From contig NZ_DATGLN010000166.1 in assembly GCF_035294165.1 (NCBI RefSeq), positions 1 to 21,582 on the forward strand: a stretch of DNA of 21,582 nucleotides, in the 5' to 3' direction. A model generated the notes under the pieces. That model ran no database searches. It saw only the letters and a list, made by a program, of their open reading frames with translations, and had not been told where the DNA came from. This DNA comes from Chthonomonas sp035294165. Its GTDB lineage: Bacteria; Armatimonadota; Chthonomonadetes; Chthonomonadales; Chthonomonadaceae. Positions 13,438-21,028 of the stretch are shown here, piece by piece (positions within the stretch are counted from its first letter, which is position 1; every line of letters begins with the position of its first letter). Both the position numbers and the translations under genes were made by a program.

Positions 13438-14397
13438 CTAGAGATCGGCAAAAAACTCGAAGAGAATGTCGGCTGAATCGGGTAGCCCCTCGTGGCCGTA
13501 GTCGGGGTAGAGGATCATGCGTTTAGGCGATTCGATCTTGTTATAGGCGGCAAACTGTGTGGACGGTGGGCAGATAGTATCCATAAGGCCGGTAAGCATA
13601 AGCACCTCGGCTCGAATGCGTGGGGCTAGATGCTGGCAATCTATATAGCCGAGGCGTGTAAATATCTCCTGCTCCCTTTCATGGCGCGGGTCGAACTGCC
13701 TGAGGAAGGTACGTATCTCTTCGTAGGCGCCGACGGCGAGGTCCATCTCCCAAACGCGTAGGTAGTCGCAGAGAAAAGGAAACACCGGGGCTGCTTTTCG
13801 TATGCGCGGTTCAAGCGCGGCGCAGGCGAGGGTGAGGGCGCCTCCTTGTGAGCCACCGGTGGCCCCGACTCGGTCGGCATCTACTTCTGGAAAACTCATC
13901 ACGATGCTGGCGAGCTGAGCCGTATCGAGAAACACGGAGCGGTAATAAAGCTTGTCGGGATGATCGTCCAGCCCGCGAATGATGTGCCCCCGTAGGGTGG
14001 GGCCGCGAACCCCTTCAATGTTTTCTGAGCGTCCCCCCTGTCCACGGCAGTCCAGGGCGGCCACCGAGAAGCCCTGTGCGACATAGGGCAGTTTATCGGT
14101 CCAATCGCCGCTTGAGCCGCTATAACCGTGGAACATAAGGAGGGCCGGATGAGGCTTTGGAGCGGCCTTTGGGCGAAGATATTTCGCATAGACGCGCGAG
14201 CCACCTACGCCGGTGAAATAGAGGTCGAAGCATTCGGCAAAACTTGCCTTGGTCGGGTGGGGAATAAGCTCCACCTGGGGATCGGTTGCACGCATCTCGG
14301 CGAGCGCACGTTGCCAATAGGCATCGAAATCGTCGGGCTTGGGGTTTCTGCCTTGGTAGCGCTTTAGCTGCTCTAAAGGCATCTCGAAAACGGGCAT
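13438..14397 (-). CDS. CE7-family acetyl ester hydrolase (acetyl xylan esterase / cephalosporin-C deacetylase type)
   Basis: This 319-residue alpha/beta hydrolase removes acetyl groups from acetylated xylo-oligosaccharides and related esters. The ATG at 14397 is chosen because GGAGGGAG lies 5-6 bases upstream and because MPVFEMPLEQLKRYQGRNPKP is the usual start of this family; the in-frame ATG eight codons earlier is not needed. Catalytic residues are S183 in GATGGSQGG, D273 in TGLMDTICPP and H302 in DYGHEG. The CE7 signature RGQGGRS is at 118-124. No signal peptide is present, so it should act in the cytoplasm on imported sugars. A TATACT element at 14456-14451 may be its -10. It fits the sugar theme of the window but is not in an operon with the isomerase genes. 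Confidence 0.95.
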   Translation of the reverse strand: MPVFEMPLEQLKRYQGRNPKPDDFDAYWQRALAEMRATDPQVELIPHPTKASFAECFDLYFTGVGGSRVYAKYLRPKAAPKPHPALLMFHGYSGSSGDWTDKLPYVAQGFSVAALDCRGQGGRSENIEGVRGPTLRGHIIRGLDDHPDKLYYRSVFLDTAQLASIVMSFPEVDADRVGATGGSQGGALTLACAALEPRIRKAAPVFPFLCDYLRVWEMDLAVGAYEEIRTFLRQFDPRHEREQEIFTRLGYIDCQHLAPRIRAEVLMLTGLMDTICPPSTQFAAYNKIESPKRMILYPDYGHEGLPDSADILFEFFADL

Positions 14398-14490
14398 GGA
14401 ATCTCCCTCCAAAAGCTTCATTCGCGTGGTTCGTGTGCTTAGTGCGGATTAGTATACTTCAAGGGAGTGGCTTTCTAGGAGGGGCTGGGT

Positions 14491-14520
14491 AAGCGGAGGA
14501 CTTCAAACGGCCCTCCGCCT
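14491..14520. terminator. Possible terminator after the leftward TPR gene
   Basis: GCGGAGG (14493-14499) and CCTCCGC (14512-14518) form a 7-bp stem, extended by a wobble and an A-T pair, with a 12-base loop. It starts immediately after the stop of the gene ending at 14522. Only two T follow on the minus strand, so termination is plausible but weak. Confidence 0.45.
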
Positions 14521-14521
14521 T

Positions 14522-15511
14522 TCACTTCTGGGCCGGTAAAGAGGCCGGGGTGAGCTTGGGTATCGGCGTAGAGAGCTGTGGAGTTGTGGTTGTACCGACA
14601 GAGGCCTCCTCGGTGGAGGGCGTTTTCGCAAGAGCGGCTTCGATAATCTTTTGTTCTTGCAGGGCCTCTTCATAGTTAGGGTCGTAGAGTAGAGCGACCT
14701 GGATGGCATGTTTGGCGAGGTCGTATCTCCCAAGCCCATAGTAGGCGGCTGCAAGGTGATAGTAGTAAGTGCGTGCTGCCACCGGTGGCGTGTTTTTGGG
14801 CAGATCGGAAGTCGCCTGCAGCAACATCTCCACGGCGTCGGCGTAGAGGTTATGCGCCTGCGATTTAGGGCCGCAGACGGCCTGGCGGTAGAGCACCCAC
14901 CCGTAGCTGTCTTCAGCAGCGGCGTAGAGTTCGCTCCTGTCGGAAGAGAAGTCGAAGCTATGCTGTAACTTGGTAAGCGCGTTAGCGACGAGAATCTGCG
15001 CCCGCTTAAGATCGTCCGGATCGTTGCTCGTGATCGCGAGAATGTAGCCGGTGTCGTTCAGCGTTTGAGGATCGTCTGGGGTAAGGTTTAGCCCCTGTAG
15101 CGCGGCTGCACGCGCCTCCTGGTTTTTCGGAGGCTTTTGCTGGGTATAGGCATCGGCCAAGGCGAGATAAAGCCGCGAGCGACTGGTGCTGTCGGCATTG
15201 CTACAGTCTTGCACGGCACGCTGGGCGTAGTTCAACAGAAGGTCGGAGGCGGTGTGGGGAAAGTTCTCACATAGGCCGATCACCTCTAGGTAGGCCGTGG
15301 GGTCGTGGGGATGGGCGTCTAAATAGTGGTCGAGCGCTGCACGCGCTTCGGCTTCATCTCCGTGCGATAGGCTATTCTTGGCCACCAGAAGCTCCTTTGG
15401 CAGAGGAGAGGGACGGTCAACAAGCAGATAATAGAGTAGTAATCCAGTGCAACAAACTAGCAGCAAGCGAAAAGTCAAAACTAACCAACGCATCGAATTT
15501 GATGTGTCCAT
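14522..15511 (-). CDS. Membrane-anchored TPR protein
   Basis: The ATG at 15511 is chosen over 15517 because GGAGG abuts the latter and is 6 bases from the former; the product is 329 residues. A hydrophobic N-terminal helix (MRWLVLTFRLLLVCCTGLLLYYLL) anchors it to the membrane. Tetratricopeptide-like helical repeats follow: EARAALDHYLDAHPHDPTAY, then RSRLYLALADAYTQQ...EARAAALQGLNLTPDDPQTLND, and near the C-terminus YHLAAAYYGLGRYDLAKHAIQVALLYDPNYEEAL. A Thr/Ser/Pro-rich tail ends the protein. TPRs bind partner proteins; no catalytic motif is visible. It is divergent from two more TPR genes, which suggests a shared envelope-assembly role. Confidence 0.9.
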   Translation of the reverse strand: MDTSNSMRWLVLTFRLLLVCCTGLLLYYLLVDRPSPLPKELLVAKNSLSHGDEAEARAALDHYLDAHPHDPTAYLEVIGLCENFPHTASDLLLNYAQRAVQDCSNADSTSRSRLYLALADAYTQQKPPKNQEARAAALQGLNLTPDDPQTLNDTGYILAITSNDPDDLKRAQILVANALTKLQHSFDFSSDRSELYAAAEDSYGWVLYRQAVCGPKSQAHNLYADAVEMLLQATSDLPKNTPPVAARTYYYHLAAAYYGLGRYDLAKHAIQVALLYDPNYEEALQEQKIIEAALAKTPSTEEASVGTTTTPQLSTPIPKLTPASLPAQK

Positions 15512-15803
15512 TCTCATCCTCCGGCCGCTACGGGCGGCTGTACCGCTTTTTAAATACCGAGAAGAGAGGCTTCTACGGTTCCCTAACGAAGAAAAACGAT
15601 CTATCTCTGCTCTTTTGTGTTTCTAAATAAGGTGTGGGAACACCGCTCGCAACAGAGGTGTTTCTATGTTTAAACAGCACGGTTCTCGATACCCCTTGTC
15701 AAAGAGGGCCGTATCGGTTATAATGCACCTGCGCTAAAGCGGTATTTGGGCGCGTGGAAGCGGTGCAGGTTATCACCAAGCATGAGAGAGGGGCGAATAG
15801 ACT
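15512..15803. other. Divergent promoter region of the TPR cluster
   Basis: This 292-base gap contains the strong rightward promoter listed at 15696-15724. A weaker leftward candidate reads TCGCAA/TAAATA on the plus strand (15647-15652 and 15624-15629), i.e. TTGCGA and TATTTA with a 17-base spacer. An inverted repeat GGTGT/ACACC is at about 15631-15644. A 6-bp inverted repeat (ACCTGC at 15727-15732, GCAGGT at 15765-15770) lies in the rightward leader. No gene is supported. Confidence 0.5.
15696..15724 (+). promoter_or_regulatory. Strong sigma-70 type promoter for the 15804 operon
   Basis: TTGTCA (15696-15701, 5/6) is followed after exactly 17 bases by a perfect TATAAT (15719-15724). Transcription should start near 15731, leaving a leader of about 73 bases before the ATG at 15804. 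Confidence 0.8.
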
Positions 15804-17066
15804 ATGGAATGCCAAAACTGCGGCGCAACGAACGAACCCGATAATCAGACCTGTGTACGCTGTGGCACGTCACTGGCGTCGTCCTCTTCCCAAACGGCCT
15901 CTACTATTCTTCAGCAAGCCTACCTTGCCTACAAGCAGGAGGATGTGGAGACGGCTCTGCTCAAATGCCGGCAGCTTTTAAAGGCCGATCCGGCAAACGA
16001 AGAGGCACTTGCGCTGATGGCGCAGCTTGAGGAGAAACAGGAGCACTATCTCGCAGCGGCGGAGGTCTATGAGCGCCTTACGGAACTTCGCCCCGACAGC
16101 GTGGCCTACCGGTTGCATCTGGAAGAGTTAAAGCGTAAGGCGGAGAGCAAGCCGTCAAACCCAACTTCGGTGCCTCTTCCAAACCGTGCGGGGGACAATC
16201 GCATCAGCGTTGTGCTGATCCTTGCAACGACGATCCTCATGTTGGCTGCTGCCGTGGCCATCCTCGCATACGAGTGGGGGCGCGCCACGCAGCTGAGCAT
16301 GAACACGCCTAGTTTGCCGCCCATCATCGCCGAGCGCCCGACCGCCCCCTCGCCGAACCCCTCCGCAACACCATCGCCGTTTCCTAGACCGTCTTCGGCC
16401 TCAAGCACCGCTTCCTTGCCTACAGAGTCGCCCCAACCGTCGCGCTCTCACGATGGCGGTGGAGCACAGCAAACCGGCCTCTCTTCAGGTCTTTCGCACG
16501 CTTCTATTGGCGTTGTGCCGTCGCATCTCTCACTGCCACCGGCACTCGTTCATCCTACGCCGTCTTCCGGTTCTACAACGTCTTCACGACGCATCGTGCT
16601 TCCTGCCAGCGAGGCCTCTACGAGTTCCGATGAGAACACGGTGGTTATTCCTGTTTCCGGCAGCGCATCCCTCTCTTCAAGCAACGGCCCGGCATCCTCT
16701 GCAGCGAACGGCCAAGGTACCACCATCGTTCGTGTTTATCGGACTAACGGCGCTTCAGGCCCCGCCGGCGATAGCTCCGCCCGTTCCTACATCGCCATGG
16801 GGCAGCATCTGCAGTTGAGCGGTCAGTATGATCAGGCCATAGAGGCCTATAGGAAAGCTCTCCCCTCTGCGGGAGATGATACCGGCTTTGTGTACCAACA
16901 GATAGCCCTCTGCTATCAACGCGAGGGCAAGAAGGCGGAGGCTGCCGATAATTTTCGTCAGGCCAAAGCTGCCTACCAGCAGTTGCTTGAGGCCGGGCGG
17001 AAGGTGACGGAGGCCCGCGCCGGCATTATTGCATGCGATCAGGGAATCAAGCTGTGCAGCCCTTAA
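15804..17066 (+). CDS. Zinc-ribbon and TPR membrane protein
   Basis: This 420-residue protein is built from several modules. An N-terminal zinc ribbon has four cysteines (C3, C6, C17, C20; CxxC-x10-CxxC). TPR-like helices cover about 34-112 (ILQQAYLAYKQEDVETALLK and following). A transmembrane helix spans about 134-156 (ISVVLILATTILMLAAAVAI). A long Ser/Pro/Thr-rich linker (about 160-320) is followed by a second TPR unit (SYIAMGQHLQLSGQYDQAIEAYRKAL, YQQIALCYQREGKKAEAADNF). The likely topology is zinc ribbon and first TPR in the cytoplasm, and linker and second TPR outside. A GAGGGG-type site lies about 12 bases before the ATG. Its end overlaps the start of the next TPR gene. No named family is recognised. 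Confidence 0.9.
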   Translation: MECQNCGATNEPDNQTCVRCGTSLASSSSQTASTILQQAYLAYKQEDVETALLKCRQLLKADPANEEALALMAQLEEKQEHYLAAAEVYERLTELRPDSVAYRLHLEELKRKAESKPSNPTSVPLPNRAGDNRISVVLILATTILMLAAAVAILAYEWGRATQLSMNTPSLPPIIAERPTAPSPNPSATPSPFPRPSSASSTASLPTESPQPSRSHDGGGAQQTGLSSGLSHASIGVVPSHLSLPPALVHPTPSSGSTTSSRRIVLPASEASTSSDENTVVIPVSGSASLSSSNGPASSAANGQGTTIVRVYRTNGASGPAGDSSARSYIAMGQHLQLSGQYDQAIEAYRKALPSAGDDTGFVYQQIALCYQREGKKAEAADNFRQAKAAYQQLLEAGRKVTEARAGIIACDQGIKLCSP

Positions 17067-18730
17067 TTCGTTTTCGTATTCTAGGTTGGATAGCCCTTTT
17101 GGGAGTGCTGGGAAGCAGTTATTCAATTGCCGAGACGCCCGCAACCTCGCCTAACCTACCTAAACTGCTTATTCTCGTGCGTAAAGACCCTAAAACCCCC
17201 AACTCCGATTTGCCTCAACTCCTGGCCGGCCTGTTAAAACAGTCGCTGAAAAGCTCTTCGCTCTACACTCCTGTGCTCTATAGTCCCTACGATCCCACTG
17301 TAAAAAATGCGCTTCTTAATCATCTCTTAACGCCTAAAGACCTGAACACGCTCGATTCGCCTATCTCGCAACAACGGCTCGCAGAGGCCTACGATGCGCG
17401 TTATCTTCTCTCTATTCAACCCCATATTCTTCCAGAATCGGTGGAGGTGGACGTGTCGCTCTTTCATCGGGCACCTGCGGAGAGCTGGACGATGCCTTAC
17501 TCCAATCGTCTTCATGTAGATATGCCGCCCGCTCGGCGCGGGGTTACGGAGGAGATACGGCGCAAAGCCCTGCTTTATGGCCTGGTAGATAGCATCTCCG
17601 GCGCAGTTGGCAGTCCGACCCACTTGCTGGCCTCTTTGCCCATAACGCTGCCCCAAACTGTGGCATTGAACGATGCGAACTCCACCTCCGCGCAAAAAAC
17701 GGCTGCAGCGGCCCCTATGCCTAGCAGTAGTCCTGCGACGCAACCCACACCACCCCTGCCGGACTATCTGGCGCAAGCGCGCGATGCCCTGCGTGACGGC
17801 AATGTGGCCGATGCCATTATGCTGCTGCGTCAAGCTGTAGATGGGAACCCCTTCGACCCAAAGCCTCGAGCTTTGCTTATTCAGACCTACCTTCAGCGAC
17901 ACCTTGTTGCGCTAGCGGATGCTGAGGCTCAAGACAGCCTTCTTCTCTGCCCCAATGATGTGGAGCTAACACAGCTTGAAGCGCAGGTGCTTGAGGCCAA
18001 GGGAGATACGAAGGGCGCTTTGCAGTTGTTCACCCAGCTTGTAGCCCACAACCCTCAGGACGTGGCGGCTCGCATCGCCTTGGGCGACGTGCTGCTGGCC
18101 AATGGACAGTATGCCGATGCCCAAAATGCTTATGAAACGGCGGCCTCTATCAACGCCAAAAGCGCGCTTCCTGCCTTGCGTCTCGCTGCCCTGTTTGTGA
18201 AGGAGGCCAATTCCGACCCGAGTTTATATGCCAAAGGGCTTTCCGAACTCGAAACCGCGCGTCAACTCCTGCCTCCCACCGATACCACAAGCTATCTTAA
18301 CTGCTATGCAACGCTGATGCCTGTTCTCAGCCAGCGCATTCATGATAATGCCGATGCCCTACAGCAGATATATGAGTCCTGTGTGCAAGGCGGCCTCAGC
18401 GTTACCGAGGCCTTACGCGACCTTTCTGACCTGCAGAATCGCCTTGTTGCATTGAACGATTTTCTGGCCAAGCTTCCCCCGGCTGCCGGAGCCGAGAAAG
18501 CACAGGCCGCCTATGGTCAAAGCGCTGCGTTGCTTTTACAAGGCATCGGCTACTTCCATGACATTCTCGCCGATCCGGCGCGTACCCCACGTGAGGCTGC
18601 TGATACGCTAGCCCTTGCGCGCGCGAACACGCTGCATGCGCTTCAGGAGGCCGATGCGTTGTTAAAGAATAGCCTGAATCCTCCCCAGACGAAACCCCAA
18701 AACACGGATAACACCACCTCCAACGATTGA
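17054..18730 (+). CDS. Secreted TPR-repeat protein
   Basis: The frame is open from an ATG at 17033, which has no ribosome binding site. I prefer the GTG at 17054, which has AGGGA 8 bases upstream and yields a signal peptide directly (VQPLIRFRILGWIALLGVLG, then SSYSIAE). Either way the start overlaps the preceding gene (13 or 34 bases), implying coupled translation. After the signal peptide there is an N-terminal domain of about 200 residues with no recognised family (LPKLLILVRKD; RYLLSIQPHILPESVEVDVSLF). An Ala/Pro linker and TPR repeats follow (DYLAQARDALRDGNVADAIM, QLEAQVLEAKGDTKGALQLF, ARIALGDVLLANGQYADAQN). The first domain vaguely suggests an envelope lipid- or peptide-binding module, but no function is claimed. 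Confidence 0.88.
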   Translation: MQPLIRFRILGWIALLGVLGSSYSIAETPATSPNLPKLLILVRKDPKTPNSDLPQLLAGLLKQSLKSSSLYTPVLYSPYDPTVKNALLNHLLTPKDLNTLDSPISQQRLAEAYDARYLLSIQPHILPESVEVDVSLFHRAPAESWTMPYSNRLHVDMPPARRGVTEEIRRKALLYGLVDSISGAVGSPTHLLASLPITLPQTVALNDANSTSAQKTAAAAPMPSSSPATQPTPPLPDYLAQARDALRDGNVADAIMLLRQAVDGNPFDPKPRALLIQTYLQRHLVALADAEAQDSLLLCPNDVELTQLEAQVLEAKGDTKGALQLFTQLVAHNPQDVAARIALGDVLLANGQYADAQNAYETAASINAKSALPALRLAALFVKEANSDPSLYAKGLSELETARQLLPPTDTTSYLNCYATLMPVLSQRIHDNADALQQIYESCVQGGLSVTEALRDLSDLQNRLVALNDFLAKLPPAAGAEKAQAAYGQSAALLLQGIGYFHDILADPARTPREAADTLALARANTLHALQEADALLKNSLNPPQTKPQNTDNTTSND

Positions 18731-18789
18731 AAACAGGAACTTTCGTTAGGATTCTGCTGTTAACTGTCTTTCAAAGAAGGATTCTTGCT

Positions 18790-18813
18790 AACGATGTAGA
18801 AAAAAACGTCGTT
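18790..18813. other. Hairpin between the TPR gene and the pseudopilin gene
   Basis: AACGATGT (18790-18797) pairs with ACGTCGTT (18806-18813) with one G-U pair and an A-rich 8-base loop; the stem can be extended by a few wobble pairs. There is no T-run after it, so it is either a leader element of the pseudopilin gene or a weak terminator of the TPR operon. Confidence 0.35.
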
Positions 18814-18874
18814 GGTGAAGAACCGATACCAGCAACCCAAATTTCCTGACAACGAAGAGGAGGTTCATTCGAGA

Positions 18875-19684
18875 ATGAAACACCATCGTCGTACCGCGTT
18901 CACGTTAATTGAGCTGCTTGTCGTTATTGCTATTATCGCGATACTTGCAGCCATTCTCTTTCCTGTCTTCGCCCAGGCGCGCGAAAAGGCACGGGCCATC
19001 TCCTGTCTCTCCAACTTGAAGCAGCAAGGCTTGGCCTTGAATATGTATGTGCAGGACTACGACGAGACCTTCCCTATCAATCTCTATCTAGGGCAGAACA
19101 ACGGAAACGCCTGCGTGATGACGAGCTACCAAGAGATTCAGCCCTACCAAAAGAACGCGTTGATACTGCTATGCCCTTCCGATAGCACGCCGCTTAACTT
19201 CCCGGTGGCCATGCAGACGATCGGCCTACCGGCCCCTTGCCCGGTTTCGCCGGAGCTTATCAAAGTGAGCGATCAGCCGAACTATGCGCTTATTGATGAT
19301 GGCGATCCAAACCCGATCTTCGCCGGAGAGACCGGCCGGCCGGTACACCGATTGGCCGAACTGCAGTTCCCGGTGGAGACCAGCGCTTTTGCCGATGCTA
19401 CCGTTACTCTCCAAGGCCCTACATCGGCTTTCTGCCTGTTTTGTTCGCCGGTGCAGGCGCGCCATAACACAACGGTCAACTCGGTGTATGCCGATGGCCA
19501 TGCGAAGGTGGTGCACACAAAGCCCTATACCGATGCAAACGGCAACCCCTATGTTGGCATTCAGCTCGACGGGCAGAGCACAAAGGCCTACGTCATTACG
19601 GACGCAGGGCCCTATCAGAACAGCACAGAGCTTTGGGGCATTCCCTATCAAAAGTCAGATGGAAGCTGGGGCCTGCTTCCGTAG
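18875..19684 (+). CDS. Type II pseudopilin-like protein (H-X9-DG type)
   Basis: The ATG at 18875 is chosen over the upstream GTG at 18812 because GAGGAGG lies 11 bases before it and because it places the leader (MKHHRRTA) correctly; the product is 269 residues. The predicted prepilin peptidase cleavage is A8/F9, followed by the FTLIELL methylation motif and a hydrophobic helix to about residue 32. Residues F9-R40 are identical to the other two pseudopilins. Conserved CLSN and CPSD (C100) cysteines are present. The C-terminal signature is intact: H197, nine residues, then D207-G208. It follows the TPR operon and precedes a hairpin at 19706-19729. It should be a processed surface protein. Confidence 0.93.
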   Translation: MKHHRRTAFTLIELLVVIAIIAILAAILFPVFAQAREKARAISCLSNLKQQGLALNMYVQDYDETFPINLYLGQNNGNACVMTSYQEIQPYQKNALILLCPSDSTPLNFPVAMQTIGLPAPCPVSPELIKVSDQPNYALIDDGDPNPIFAGETGRPVHRLAELQFPVETSAFADATVTLQGPTSAFCLFCSPVQARHNTTVNSVYADGHAKVVHTKPYTDANGNPYVGIQLDGQSTKAYVITDAGPYQNSTELWGIPYQKSDGSWGLLP

Positions 19685-19705
19685 GTCTATTGCCTCAGAA
19701 GATTT

Positions 19706-19729
19706 AAGGGCGGGAACTTACCCGCCCTT
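19706..19729. terminator. Shared terminator-like hairpin between convergent genes
   Basis: AAGGGCGGG (19706-19714) and CCCGCCCTT (19721-19729) make a perfect 9-bp GC-rich stem with a 6-base loop. The T-run is short (CTTTCC on the plus strand). It lies between the rightward pseudopilin and the leftward lipoprotein gene and may stop both. Confidence 0.6.
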
Positions 19730-19800
19730 TCCTGCGGTTCCCTACCAGAGCCTATGCGAATGGGAAAGCCCTGTCTCTTAGCGTAGTGCACGGAGAGGCT

Positions 19801-20046
19801 TTACTGCCCGTTCGTATTCGTGTTGGTTCCTGCCTGCTGTTCTAGTTTTTGAATGGCAGCCTGTTTCGCCGGAGCAGGAAGCTCCGGGTTATTCTGGATG
19901 GCCTGAATTTTTTGCTGCAGGGTTTGATGCGGTGGCGGTCCTGTTGGAGCCGGATTGCCTTGGTTGTTGCTGCAGCCTGCCAAGGCGATAAGCGCACAGG
20001 CTCCTCCAAAATACGGTAGGCTTTTCAAACACTTCGGGATCCTCAT
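19801..20046 (-). CDS. Small lipoprotein (81 aa)
   Basis: The frame is open upstream, but the ATG at 20046 is preceded by AAAGGAG at 5 bases and starts a classic lipoprotein signal, MRIPKCLKSLPYFGGACALI followed by ALAGC with the lipobox cysteine C25. The mature 57 residues are Pro-rich and then helical (QTLQQKIQAIQNNPELPAPA and KQAAIQKLEQQ), ending in a Thr/Asn tail. No conserved enzymatic motif is visible. It lies 80 bases downstream of the 20127-20936 pseudopilin, separated by a terminator, so it may have its own promoter or receive read-through. I do not recognise a family. Confidence 0.85.
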   Translation of the reverse strand: MRIPKCLKSLPYFGGACALIALAGCSNNQGNPAPTGPPPHQTLQQKIQAIQNNPELPAPAKQAAIQKLEQQAGTNTNTNGQ

Positions 20047-20073
20047 CTCCACTCCTTTCATGGACATCGTTAG

Positions 20074-20106
20074 AAAAGGGCAAGCGAAGTTAACTCCACT
20101 TGCCCT
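20074..20106 (-). terminator. Terminator of the 20127-20936 pseudopilin gene
   Basis: AGGGCAAG (20077-20084) and CTTGCCCT (20099-20106) form a perfect 8-bp stem. The 14-base loop can itself fold (AGT/ACT). Read leftward it is followed by TTTCT. It lies 21 bases after the stop at 20127. Confidence 0.6.
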
Positions 20107-20126
20107 CGCAGCATTCGCAAGAAAAG

Positions 20127-20936
20127 CTACTGTTGAACGCTGGGATCGCCATAAGCGAGTCCCCAGAAGCCCCATTCGTTCTTCTTGCCGCTGTACTCTA
20201 CACCCTCCGGATAGAGCTTTGAGAACTGATACCAGTGCACGTGACCGTCCATATGCAGCACGTTGGAGCCGGAGTTATGTCGCCCCTGGAAGCTTGGGCT
20301 GCCCCAGAAATTCGGCTGCGGATTGCCAACGCCGCCCGGCCACAGGAAGCCTGCTGCCGGGAAGTCAATCATCATCGCCGCCTTCGCCGAGCTTACGATA
20401 TCGGGGTTGTCGAAGGAGATAGGGGCTTCATAGCCGCCGTAAAGGCCGGGGCAGCTATTGGGAACCCAGTGGCTATCGAAGGTCAACATGATGTTGTTGA
20501 AGTCGTAGTCCATCGGCGGATAGACGTCGTTATAGTACTGTGCATCGCCCACGTTGGAGTGCGGCAAGCCCACGCAGCCGTCATCGGGAGGAAGCATGTA
20601 GTCGCCCTGGCCGTTATCGCGCTGTTTGTGTTGAATGGTGCCCATGGGGAAAGTGGAGGATGGGCATTTGAACAGTTGGGTATTTTTGATGTAAGGCTCT
20701 AGGCGTGCCGCCACGATGTAGCTGTTAGGCCAGATGTAGACCGGCATATAGTTGTCGTAGTCCTGCGCATACATCAGCATGGCCAGCCCGATCTGCTTTT
20801 GGTTAGAGAGACAGGCCGTCTGGCGTGCCTTCTCACGCGCTTGGGCAAAGACAGGGAAGAGAATAGCTGCTAGTATTGCAATAATTGCAATAACCACTAG
20901 CAGTTCAATCAACGTGAAACCTTTGCTACGTTGCAT
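20127..20936 (-). CDS. Type II pseudopilin-like protein (H-X9-DG type)
   Basis: This 269-residue prepilin-like protein has the canonical Gly at the cleavage site (G6/F7, MQRSKGFTLIELL) and a hydrophobic helix to about residue 30. Residues F7-R38 match the other two pseudopilins exactly. The CLSN and CPSS cysteines are present. The C-terminal signature is intact: H220, nine residues, then D230-G231. The middle is rich in Asp, Pro and aromatic residues, typical of exposed variable domains. An AAAGGA site lies 9 bases before the ATG. The gene is immediately downstream of a LacI-type regulator, with a 20-bp palindrome (20979-20998) between them, and ends in an intrinsic terminator. Confidence 0.94.
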   Translation of the reverse strand: MQRSKGFTLIELLVVIAIIAILAAILFPVFAQAREKARQTACLSNQKQIGLAMLMYAQDYDNYMPVYIWPNSYIVAARLEPYIKNTQLFKCPSSTFPMGTIQHKQRDNGQGDYMLPPDDGCVGLPHSNVGDAQYYNDVYPPMDYDFNNIMLTFDSHWVPNSCPGLYGGYEAPISFDNPDIVSSAKAAMMIDFPAAGFLWPGGVGNPQPNFWGSPSFQGRHNSGSNVLHMDGHVHWYQFSKLYPEGVEYSGKKNEWGFWGLAYGDPSVQQ

Positions 20937-20978
20937 ACGATCCGATCCTTTCTTTATGAAAGTTTGTGTCTTGGTATA

Positions 20979-20998
20979 TGTTCAAGCGCCTTTGAACA
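20979..20998. promoter_or_regulatory. 20-bp palindrome, candidate operator upstream of a pseudopilin gene
   Basis: TGTTCAAGCGCCTTTGAACA has perfect 7-bp arms (TGTTCAA/TTGAACA) around GCGCCT. It is 43 bases upstream of the pseudopilin ATG at 20936 and 31 bases after the end of the LacI-type gene. It lacks a T-run, so it is less likely a terminator. The central dinucleotide is GC rather than the typical LacI CG. Confidence 0.5.
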
Positions 20999-21028
20999 GG
21001 GCGCATGAAGCCGAAGTCAGATAGCGTT

